From: an uncultured Prevotellaceae bacterium
GTDB taxonomy: Bacteria > Bacteroidota > Bacteroidia > Bacteroidales > Bacteroidaceae
Reading direction: 5' to 3'
NCBI GenBank assembly: GCA_937877625.1
Contig: CALFJG010000022.1
Coordinates: forward strand, 1 to 13,088
Length of the DNA stretch: 13,088 bases
Numbering within the stretch: position 1 is the first letter of the stretch; each line of letters starts with the position of its first letter. A model generated the notes under the pieces. It had not been told where the DNA came from and did no database searches. It saw nothing but the letters and a program-made list of their open reading frames with translations. This document shows, in pieces, positions 1 through 5,362 of the stretch. Made by a program: the position numbers and the translations under genes.

Positions 1-226
1 CCAGGTGTTCCCACTTCTCGGCCTCCGTAGTCCAGGTGGTTTCGGCCACTTTCTTAGGGGCCACCACCAGCACTTTTTCCACTTCGCAGTCGTCGATCAT
101 CTGCTGCACGGCGGTAAGGGTCGAAACCGTTTTGCCCAATCCCATATCCAGGAATAGGCCGCAGCGGGGGTGTTCCAATATCCACCGGGTCGCCGTCTTT
201 TGGTATTCGTAAGGTCTGTACTGCAT
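1..226 (-). CDS. SNF2-family DEAD/DEAH helicase, N-terminal 75 residues (partial)
   Basis: The start codon is ATG at 226, overlapping the TAA of the upstream VRR-NUC gene (TAATG), so the two are translationally coupled. The visible part runs off the window edge after 75 residues. It begins MQYRPYEYQKTATRW, the usual tyrosine/glutamine-containing entry motif of SNF2/SF2 helicases. A Walker A motif DMGLGKT follows at residues 27-33, and the motif Ia strand VLVVAPKKVAETTW at 52-65. This order and spacing match the phage SNF2-type helicases that normally sit directly behind a VRR-NUC gene in replication modules. The expected role is ATP-driven remodelling or unwinding of DNA during phage replication or recombination. 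The later helicase motifs (DEAH, V, VI) lie outside the window, so intactness cannot be judged. The family call is firm; the precise role is inference from context. Confidence 0.9.
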   Translation of the reverse strand, partial: MQYRPYEYQKTATRWILEHPRCGLFLDMGLGKTVSTLTAVQQMIDDCEVEKVLVVAPKKVAETTWTTEAEKWEHL

Positions 227-564
227 TATTCGCCCTCTATATTAACTACGAAATCCACTGCTTTTAGCACCGCGTCCACTCCGGGTTTACTGTCTATAAC
301 GGCTACGGTATGGCCCAAATTTTTAAGATGCGCTATACGCGCCCTCTGTATCTTGGTGGGTTGCTTGCCGCTGCTCTTTAGCTCAATCCACACCGCTACG
401 CCCGCAGGGAAAAGGGCTACCCGGTCGGGGTATCCTACCAGGTTGGGGTTTGAGTATTTAAGGCATACGCCGCCCAATTCTTTTACCCGCCGCACTAGGT
501 AGGCTTCTATGGCCTTTTCCGATACGTCGGCGTGTCTCACTATGTTTTCTATCTTTCTGTCCAT
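226..564 (-). CDS. VRR-NUC domain nuclease
   Basis: This is a 112 aa protein, the normal length for a stand-alone phage VRR-NUC nuclease. The PD-(D/E)xK active site can be read directly: helix glutamate E20 in SEKAIEAYLVRRVK, the GYPDRV motif with D47, then WIELKSSGK with E61 and K63, followed by Q73 in the conserved tail. VRR-NUC proteins act on branched DNA; in phages they are found beside an SNF2 helicase, as here, and the pair is thought to process replication or recombination intermediates. The ATG at 564 is the first in frame. Upstream lies the repeat-rich non-coding block rather than another gene, so this gene may begin a new transcription unit or be read through from the primase gene. 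It overlaps the helicase gene by one base at TAATG. Confidence 0.93.
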   Translation of the reverse strand: MDRKIENIVRHADVSEKAIEAYLVRRVKELGGVCLKYSNPNLVGYPDRVALFPAGVAVWIELKSSGKQPTKIQRARIAHLKNLGHTVAVIDSKPGVDAVLKAVDFVVNIEGE

Positions 565-873
565 CTTACTGCATTTGTAAACCGTAAAGTTTGTAAACCG
601 GCGCTGCTAACATTATATTAAATACACGTTTCCTGCGCGCGTGCGCACGCGTTATACGTCCGTTTACGCCTATTTTTACATATAACTATACAACAACACA
701 TTTTTATATTATTTTTGGTTTACACAGTTTACAATCTTGTATTATATTGTTTTTCAGCGCGTTAAATGTAAACTGGAGTGTAAACCGAAGTGTAAACCGA
801 AATTTTTTGGTTTACAGCCCCTTTCCGGCGTTCGGTTTACTCGGTTTACAAATTCGGGGCTTCGGTTTACAAA
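565..873. repeat. GTTTAC/GTAAAC iteron-like cluster, candidate replication origin
   Basis: This is the only non-coding stretch near 300 bp, between the primase-helicase stop and the VRR-NUC start. The core GTAAAC or its complement occurs twelve times. GTAAAC is at 577, 593, 768, 780 and 792. GTTTAC is at 662, 718, 727, 810, 835, 844 and 865. Three copies at 767-802 form a 12-bp tandem array (TGTAAACCGAAG with small changes). Copies at 833-873 are in the opposite orientation (TTCGGTTTACA), and the last runs into the primase stop codon. Copies at 791-798 and 809-816 face each other as an 8-bp inverted repeat. An AT-rich block at about 669-760 lies between the two groups. Iterons plus an AT-rich stretch next to a primase gene are typical of theta-type origins. 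The origin role is inference; operator or RNA-level roles are possible. Confidence 0.6.
638..651. repeat. 14-bp perfect palindrome CGCGTGCGCACGCG
   Basis: CGCGTGCGCACGCG reads identically on both strands. It is an all-GC alternating purine-pyrimidine island, apart from one T and one A, inside an otherwise AT-rich intergenic block. It sits between the two left-hand GTAAAC copies and the AT-rich segment. It could be a dimeric protein binding site that is part of the presumed origin, or a restriction-like site with no function. No coding explanation exists here. Confidence 0.5.
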
Positions 874-3329
874 TCTTCATCATCCGGCGGCAGGTCGTCC
901 AGGGTATCCAGCGCCCGCCTAAAGGACTTTTGTACGCCGTACAGGGCGGCCGCGTGCCTGCTTACTCCGGCCCTCTCCCAGCCCGGCATTTCTTCCAACA
1001 GGCGGCATATCTTCCGCGCCAGGTACTTGTACTCCTTATCAGCCATTTCGCGGCCCATCCTCTCGCAGATAAATTCTGCGGCACAGACGCGGGTACGCTG
1101 CTGGCTGGCGCTGGCGTCCAGCGGGTCGGGATTGGCCCAGTACGCGCGGCGGCGCTTCAAATCCCAGCTATCCCAGTCGGTCGGTGTCTTCGCTTCCAGG
1201 AAAGCGGCCAGCATATCGCGCAGCGGGTCGTCCGCGTCGTCGTTAAAGGCTTCCTGCCGCGCCCTGGCTTCCGCTTCCAGATCGCCCGGCAGGTACAGGG
1301 CTTCGCCGTCGCGCCAGTTCTGGACGGCTTCGGCCCACAACTGGTTACGGTCGGATAGCAGCGCGTCCAGCCAGCGGTCGTACTTCCGCAGGGACGGATC
1401 AGCCGGTATAACCCAGAAACGCCGGTTACCGGTGTCGCCCTTTAAGAAGTTGGTTTCATTGGTAGTGCCACAGAATACGCACTGGCGCGGGTATTTCTCC
1501 ACTACGGTGCCGTACGCCTGGCGGTATATGTCTTCCCGGCGGGTTATGTAGTTCTTTACCTGCTCCACGTCTGAGCGCTTGATACTGGACAGCTCGGCCA
1601 GTTCTATTATCCAGCCCATACGCAGCTGCTCCATACCGCTTTTGCCCTCGGTGGTAACCAGGCTGTCGTTAAACCAGTCGCCGCCCATAACGGAGAAAAG
1701 CGTACTTTTGCCGATGCCCTCAGTACCGGTTACTATCAGGCAGTAGTCGTACTTGCAGCCGGGCTGCATAACCCTGGCCACGGCAGCGGTAAAGTGCTTA
1801 CGCGTCATAGCCCGGTTAAGCGGGGTATCTTCCGCGCCTATGTAGTCTATAATAAGCCGATCCAGGCGCGGCACGCCGTCCCATTGCAGGCCGCTTAGGT
1901 ATTCGCGGATAGGGTGGGCGCGGTGCTTTGTCAGTACCGCGTCTTTCGCGTCCTTTATCTTATCCTTGCCACTTATGCCGTAATTTTCGTCCAGGTACAC
2001 CCGCAGGTTAGCGTCGTCCCGGTTGCCCCACTGGGTGGCTTTCCTGTCCCACGGCAGGCCGCCTTTAACAATGTCGAAGCCGCTAAACAGGTCGTGCCAG
2101 ATATGGCCTTTCAGTTTCGGGTCATTTTCCAGTATGCAGATTATATTTTTGGTCGATGGCTTCGGGGCGCCCTTGCGGTCGTATTCCAAAGCTTCCATCC
2201 ATTTGTCTGCTTCCTGGTCTTTGTCGGCGTCGTCTTCGTAGCCGTCCGCTATGCCGTAAAAATCGGCGTCTGCGGACGCTTTGCGCTCTTTGGTAAGCAG
2301 TCGCCTTACCGGGCCGTCGGCGGCGGCAAAATCGGCCATTTTGAGCGAAGACGGCAGGCGGGAAATATCCTGCACTTTGCAGTCTTCGTCATAGACGCCA
2401 AACAGGTGTATGCGCACCAGGTCGTAGGCGTTGCAAAGCTGCATACTGGCCGGGTCGGTTTCGTGGTGGCTGTAGGCAAATTTGCCCTCATAGCACACCA
2501 GGCCGCCGGCCACCGATCCTTTGCGGTAGGTGTACCGTCCGTCCGTGGCGGTCTTTTCGTATGCATCCTGTAGGAAAGTATCTATAGCGTCTTCTATCGT
2601 GTAGGCGCGGCAGAAAGCGCCGATAAGGCCGGGTTTTTCCAGCGGGTCGCCGGCCTTGCGCAGTTCGTGGGCGATTGCGTCGCCCTCTCTGGAAGACGTG
2701 GGCCACTGGCTGGCGTCGTTAATGTCCTTGTAGGTTGCCAGCACAGCATCTACGTCGCACGCGGGGCCGTCTTGCACCTGGAAGACGTACTGGCCGTCTC
2801 GGCTGGTGCTGGGCCAGTAGAAAAGGCGCGGCAGCTGGTACGTGGTTATGTCGAAAAGTTCTATGCCGATTTCTGCGGCTATCCTGCGGCAAAGCGGCTC
2901 ATATTCGGCCGGGGTTACCTGCCTGGACAGTGGGAATACCAGCCGGTACCGTGGCTTTTCTTCCGTGTGTTTGTGCGTGCTGTAGAGCATAGCCGCGAAG
3001 CCGTAAGCTATAGTGAAGTCGTCCCAGACGTCCGGCGTGCCGTAGTCTATATCCAGGGTGGCCAGCGTGCGGTACATTACATTAGGCGTTTTGCGGGTGC
3101 CACCGGACAGGTAACCACCCACAAAGCCGCCCACGTCCTTAATGTCGCTTTGTTCTTCGCGGCTCATCTTTAGGTACTCTTTCACGCTTTCGCCGGTGCG
3201 CTTGGTGTCGGCGCACTTGCTTACTATTTCGCTCCACTTCCAGGTACGGTTTTTCCATTTCTTGGATAACCGGCTATGGGCGGTTGCTATATCTACGTCG
3301 AAGTCGTGTTTTAATTGAATTTTTGCCAT
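867..3329 (-). CDS. PrimPol-VapE primase-helicase
   Basis: This 820 aa protein has two parts. Residues about 80-200 carry archaeo-eukaryotic primase (PrimPol) motifs: the metal-binding LDIDY (D93, D95), the STHKH motif (H119), then RYRLVFPLSR at 127-136 and RLFYWPS at 168-174. Residues about 470-690 are a VapE-type P-loop helicase (PF05272): the family signature YLSGLQWDGVPRLD (477-490), Walker A GTEGIGKST (535-543), a Walker B-like WIIELAEL (573-580), sensor VFCGTTNE (618-625) and an arginine-finger-like GNRRFWVI (634-641). The protein is expected to prime and unwind DNA at the phage origin. The ATG at 3329 follows the stop of the 73 aa gene by 18 nt, a spacer filled largely by a run of eight G on the coding strand. 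The stop codon lies inside the origin-like repeat cluster, placing the replication protein beside its likely target. No frameshift is seen. Confidence 0.95.
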   Translation of the reverse strand: MAKIQLKHDFDVDIATAHSRLSKKWKNRTWKWSEIVSKCADTKRTGESVKEYLKMSREEQSDIKDVGGFVGGYLSGGTRKTPNVMYRTLATLDIDYGTPDVWDDFTIAYGFAAMLYSTHKHTEEKPRYRLVFPLSRQVTPAEYEPLCRRIAAEIGIELFDITTYQLPRLFYWPSTSRDGQYVFQVQDGPACDVDAVLATYKDINDASQWPTSSREGDAIAHELRKAGDPLEKPGLIGAFCRAYTIEDAIDTFLQDAYEKTATDGRYTYRKGSVAGGLVCYEGKFAYSHHETDPASMQLCNAYDLVRIHLFGVYDEDCKVQDISRLPSSLKMADFAAADGPVRRLLTKERKASADADFYGIADGYEDDADKDQEADKWMEALEYDRKGAPKPSTKNIICILENDPKLKGHIWHDLFSGFDIVKGGLPWDRKATQWGNRDDANLRVYLDENYGISGKDKIKDAKDAVLTKHRAHPIREYLSGLQWDGVPRLDRLIIDYIGAEDTPLNRAMTRKHFTAAVARVMQPGCKYDYCLIVTGTEGIGKSTLFSVMGGDWFNDSLVTTEGKSGMEQLRMGWIIELAELSSIKRSDVEQVKNYITRREDIYRQAYGTVVEKYPRQCVFCGTTNETNFLKGDTGNRRFWVIPADPSLRKYDRWLDALLSDRNQLWAEAVQNWRDGEALYLPGDLEAEARARQEAFNDDADDPLRDMLAAFLEAKTPTDWDSWDLKRRRAYWANPDPLDASASQQRTRVCAAEFICERMGREMADKEYKYLARKICRLLEEMPGWERAGVSRHAAALYGVQKSFRRALDTLDDLPPDDEDL

Positions 3330-3347
3330 AATTACAGCCCCCCCCAG

Positions 3348-3569
3348 CTACTGTGCAGCAGCGGGGCTTTTAGCGACGCGCCGCAGATCAGCAGCGCCGT
3401 GCTGGTTCAGTTCCTCAACCGCGCCACCGGTGTAGCGCAGCATCCATTTATTACCTACCCACAGGACAGCGGCCTGGCCGGTACTGGTTACTACCAGGTC
3501 GTGGCGGCAGATCATTTCGCCGCAGCAGTCGTAATGGCCTGTTGCTATATGTTTCCTTTTCCGTGTCAT
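3348..3569 (-). CDS. Small Cys-rich protein of unknown function (73 aa)
   Basis: No family is recognised with certainty. The N-terminal part has a CC-x4-C-x-H cluster (C15, C16, C21, H23 in HYDCCGEMICRHD), which may bind a metal, then a beta-rich stretch, and an Ala/Gln-rich tail. The ATG at 3569 overlaps the TAA of the upstream 48 aa gene (TAATG), so translation is probably coupled. It is the last member of a nest of five tiny overlapping genes leading into the primase-helicase gene. Being one of a coupled chain is the main reason to accept it as real. Confidence 0.6.
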   Translation of the reverse strand: MTRKRKHIATGHYDCCGEMICRHDLVVTSTGQAAVLWVGNKWMLRYTGGAVEELNQHGAADLRRVAKSPAAAQ

Positions 3570-3715
3570 TACTTCGCTTCTTTAAGTTTAGCCGCAAGGG
3601 CCAGGCAGTCGGTGGTGTCGATGCCACCGCCCCAGCCCTCTGCGCAGATTGTAAGGGCGTCTACCAGCAGGTCTATTTCCTGCCGCGTCAGCTCAAAGTC
3701 GTATACTTTTTCCAT
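3569..3715 (-). CDS. Tiny hypothetical protein (48 aa)
   Basis: The ORF begins MEKVYDFELTRQEIDLLVDA and ends LALAAKLKEAK, reading from ATG at 3715 to TAA at 3569-3571. Both ends overlap neighbours by TAATG: its start overlaps the stop of the 51 aa gene, and its stop overlaps the start of the 73 aa gene. The sequence is acidic, and its helical N-terminal part (LTRQEIDLLVDAL) could form a short helix pair. It resembles small helical phage proteins of unknown function, but no family can be named. The perfect coupling at both ends argues that it is translated. Confidence 0.6.
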   Translation of the reverse strand: MEKVYDFELTRQEIDLLVDALTICAEGWGGGIDTTDCLALAAKLKEAK

Positions 3716-3870
3716 TACTCTTTACCGGTTTCCTTGCTGCGCCAGTCGATGCAGCCGGACTGGCCAGCATCGGTAATAATGTCCATTACTTCACAGGTGC
3801 CGTTTTCGTCGTCATCCACCCGCCAAAACAGGCAGTTTTCGCAGCGTTTATATTTGCTTCGGTCTCTCAT
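3715..3870 (-). CDS. Small putative zinc-ribbon protein (51 aa)
   Basis: The ORF starts at ATG 3870 (MRDRSKYKRCENCLFWRVDD) and stops at 3715-3717. Cysteines at 10 and 13 (CENC), 26 and 40 make a CxxC...C...C pattern, a plausible four-Cys metal site. An AGAAAGG stretch lies about 9 nt before the ATG and may act as a ribosome binding site. The start overlaps the stop of the 34 aa ORF (ATGA), and the stop overlaps the 48 aa gene (TAATG). If the upstream G8 tract gained one G, this reading frame would fuse with the 34 aa ORF into one protein of about 85 aa. A single longer gene interrupted by a one-base indel is therefore the main alternative. Confidence 0.6.
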   Translation of the reverse strand: MRDRSKYKRCENCLFWRVDDDENGTCEVMDIITDAGQSGCIDWRSKETGKE

Positions 3871-3971
3871 TTTCTTAACCTTTCTGCCCCCCCCTGCCAG
3901 ACTTCCACTATGCAGGGCCGTATGGTAGGGAATAAGGACAGCTGTACTACGTTCTTACGTTTGGATTTCAT
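3867..3971 (-). CDS. Tiny basic ORF (34 aa), possible N-terminal half of the downstream zinc-ribbon gene
   Basis: The ORF reads MKSKRKNVVQLSLFPTIRP and continues to ERLRK, from ATG at 3971 to TGA at 3867-3869. The start overlaps the stop of the 91 aa gene (ATGA) and the stop overlaps the start of the 51 aa gene (ATGA). It contains a run of eight G (coding strand) at 3894-3887. Adding one G there would carry the frame past the TGA and straight into the 51 aa Cys-rich protein. It may therefore be a real leader-like peptide, or the 5' part of a gene subject to slippage, phase variation or a sequencing error. No family is recognised. Confidence 0.45.
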   Translation of the reverse strand: MKSKRKNVVQLSLFPTIRPCIVEVWQGGAERLRK

Positions 3972-4243
3972 AGGCCGGTGCAGCTAAGGGTATCGGCCAG
4001 GTCTTCGGCGCGCTTGTTTACGGCTTTTACCGCTTCGGTGTCTTCAATGTCTACCGTAGCGCTCCATACGGTTACCCAGATAAAGCACAGTAAGCAAATC
4101 TGGACTTTTACCTGGTAGTGTATCGGATAGTCTACGAAAGGGTCGTACATACTATCATCGTGTGCGGGGCTGTGCAGCAGCCCGGTGTTTATAGACTGCG
4201 CCTTTACGCGGGTCTTGCTGTGGGATGCAGTTAAAATCTTCAT
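3968..4243 (-). CDS. Hypothetical protein with a hydrophobic segment (91 aa)
   Basis: No family is recognised. Residues about 45-64 (VKVQICLLCFIWVTVWSATV) form a hydrophobic stretch long enough to span a membrane; the N-terminal part is basic and polar, and the C-terminal 25 residues look helical and acidic (EDTEAVKAVNKRAEDLAD). The start at 4243 is supported by the leader motif CCCATTAGC placed exactly three bases before the ATG, as also seen before the 173 aa gene. The stop overlaps the start of the 34 aa ORF (ATGA). It opens the nest of five tiny genes that precedes the primase-helicase. Confidence 0.6.
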   Translation of the reverse strand: MKILTASHSKTRVKAQSINTGLLHSPAHDDSMYDPFVDYPIHYQVKVQICLLCFIWVTVWSATVDIEDTEAVKAVNKRAEDLADTLSCTGL

Positions 4244-4263
4244 ACGGCTAATGGGTTTTATTT

Positions 4264-4283
4264 GGCCCGCCCGATGGCGGGCC
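4264..4283. other. GC-rich hairpin between the 231 aa and 91 aa genes
   Basis: GGCCCGCC, loop CGAT, GGCGGGCC: a perfect 8-bp stem with a 4-base loop in the 69-bp gap between two minus-strand genes. A T-run does not follow it on either strand (A-rich downstream on the coding strand), so it is not a standard intrinsic terminator. It could attenuate transcription, stabilise the 3' end of the upstream message, or mark an RNA processing site. Beside it, TAAAGACTAA occurs twice (4293-4302 and 4307-4316). Confidence 0.55.
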
Positions 4284-4312
4284 TTGAAAGATTAAAGACT
4301 AACTACTAAAGA

Positions 4313-5008
4313 CTAAGAAATAAATGCTGAAACCGCGCGCACCCTGTTCCTGGTGCTGGCCTTAGTGAGGCTGCCCATATCACCGCTGCTAAGGGTCAAG
4401 CCCCAGGCGTACGTCGCGCTGTACTCTGTAGAAGTCCAGTACCAGCCGGTCAGCTCGTCGCCGCCCAGTTCGGCCAGTGCCTGGTTAAGTTCTTTGCGGA
4501 AAAGGCAGATAAAGCGCCACTGCGCCACGGACGGTATAAACTGGCCGCCCAGCAGGTTAATTTCCGGATTAAGGCCCACGGCTTTAAGGTGTTCCGTGTT
4601 ACCCTTTCCGTCCCAGTCTGCGCCAGCGTCCAGGGCGTTGTCCTTGTATCCGTCCCAGTCGGTGGTATCCTTGCTTGCGGTCAGCGTTATTTCTTCGCCG
4701 CGGGCCATATCAAACAGGGAAACGCAGATGGACTTACCGCCCAGCTTTACGGCCACGCCTGTGCAGAGCTGCTTCTGGGCTTCTGTAACCTGGCCGGGTA
4801 TGTAAAATTCGTAGATAAAAGGGGCTTTGCCGTCGCCAAACACCAGGTAGATGCCGTCCGGTAATTCCGGCTGCTCCGGCTGCTTAGGTTCCTGGTGCTT
4901 GCTGTCGGTTACCATAGCGGACAGATAGCCCGCGATTTGTGCGGCCTTTGCCGGGTCTCCCTGGCCAGCCAGTAACAGCAGTACGCTGTCAAATTCTTTT
5001 TGGTTCAT
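4313..5008 (-). CDS. DUF1566 / C-type-lectin-like protein, possible diversity-generating retroelement target
   Basis: This 231 aa protein has a short helical N-terminus (1-35), a Pro/Gln/Glu linker (39-50), a beta-rich middle domain and a C-terminal domain from about 140. The latter has FIPSVAQW (157-164, equivalent to the usual YLPSxxEL), then GWYWTSTEYS (188-197), AW (201-202) and a final NRVRAV (221-226). This is the signature of DUF1566 (Lcl) domains and of the C-type lectin fold used by variable proteins of diversity-generating retroelements. In the stretch between STEY and RVRAV, codons where relatives carry Asn (AAC) are often other NNC codons (GGC, AGC, CTC, GCC, ACC), as adenine-directed mutagenesis would give. 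No reverse transcriptase or template repeat is in the window. Without one it may be an ordinary ligand-binding protein. Its presence inside a replication operon, rather than beside tail genes, is odd. Confidence 0.65.
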   Translation of the reverse strand: MNQKEFDSVLLLLAGQGDPAKAAQIAGYLSAMVTDSKHQEPKQPEQPELPDGIYLVFGDGKAPFIYEFYIPGQVTEAQKQLCTGVAVKLGGKSICVSLFDMARGEEITLTASKDTTDWDGYKDNALDAGADWDGKGNTEHLKAVGLNPEINLLGGQFIPSVAQWRFICLFRKELNQALAELGGDELTGWYWTSTEYSATYAWGLTLSSGDMGSLTKASTRNRVRAVSAFIS

Positions 5009-5028
5009 ACTGTAATTATTTTTGGAGT

Positions 5029-5349
5029 TTATTGGTTTAGCATATAGAAAGACACCTTGCCGTAAACGTCCGGATCGACGGCGGCGTTAGCGGCTTCGGC
5101 CAGATCGCCCAGCATTTCGTCGTCAGTGCTGGCGCCGTAGTTATGGAAGTAGGCCAGCAGCTTTGTGCCGTTGGACAGCTCCAGGATAAACGGCAGGTCG
5201 CAGCTGTTGCGGTAGATGCCCTGTAGTTCGCACTGGCTGACGGACACTACGTAATTGGTGTTTATTTCGATAGCGCCACGGCAGACGCTCCACCGTCTGG
5301 CGCCGTACCGCCTAATGGCGGCGTAGGTAAGGTTTATTACTCGCTTCAT
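5029..5349 (-). CDS. Hypothetical protein (106 aa)
   Basis: No family is recognised. The N-terminus is basic (MKRVINLTYAAIRRYGARRW), the middle is beta-rich (residues about 25-70, ending in GTKLLAYFHNYGAS), and the C-terminus is acidic and helical (DDEMLGDLAEAANAA), then VYGKVSFYMLNQ. It lies 13 bp downstream of the DNA polymerase stop and 20 bp upstream of the DUF1566-like gene, on the same strand, so it is almost certainly co-transcribed. No signal peptide or membrane segment is seen. The start ATG at 5349 is the first in frame after the polymerase gene. Confidence 0.65.
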   Translation of the reverse strand: MKRVINLTYAAIRRYGARRWSVCRGAIEINTNYVVSVSQCELQGIYRNSCDLPFILELSNGTKLLAYFHNYGASTDDEMLGDLAEAANAAVDPDVYGKVSFYMLNQ

Positions 5350-5362
5350 ATATCGTACTGGT

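Noticed and set aside
710..717. Plus-strand TATTTTTG as a rightward promoter in the origin-like block
   Set aside because: It fits the -7 consensus but has no -33 element, lies in an AT-rich stretch where such matches are common, and would only read antisense to the primase gene.
565..873. GTTTAC repeats as a CRISPR array
   Set aside because: Repeat units are only about 8-12 bp, lie in both orientations and have irregular spacing without spacer-like unique segments; no cas gene is nearby.
4264..4283. GC-rich hairpin as an intrinsic terminator
   Set aside because: The stem is strong, but no T-run follows on either strand, so it is listed only as a hairpin.
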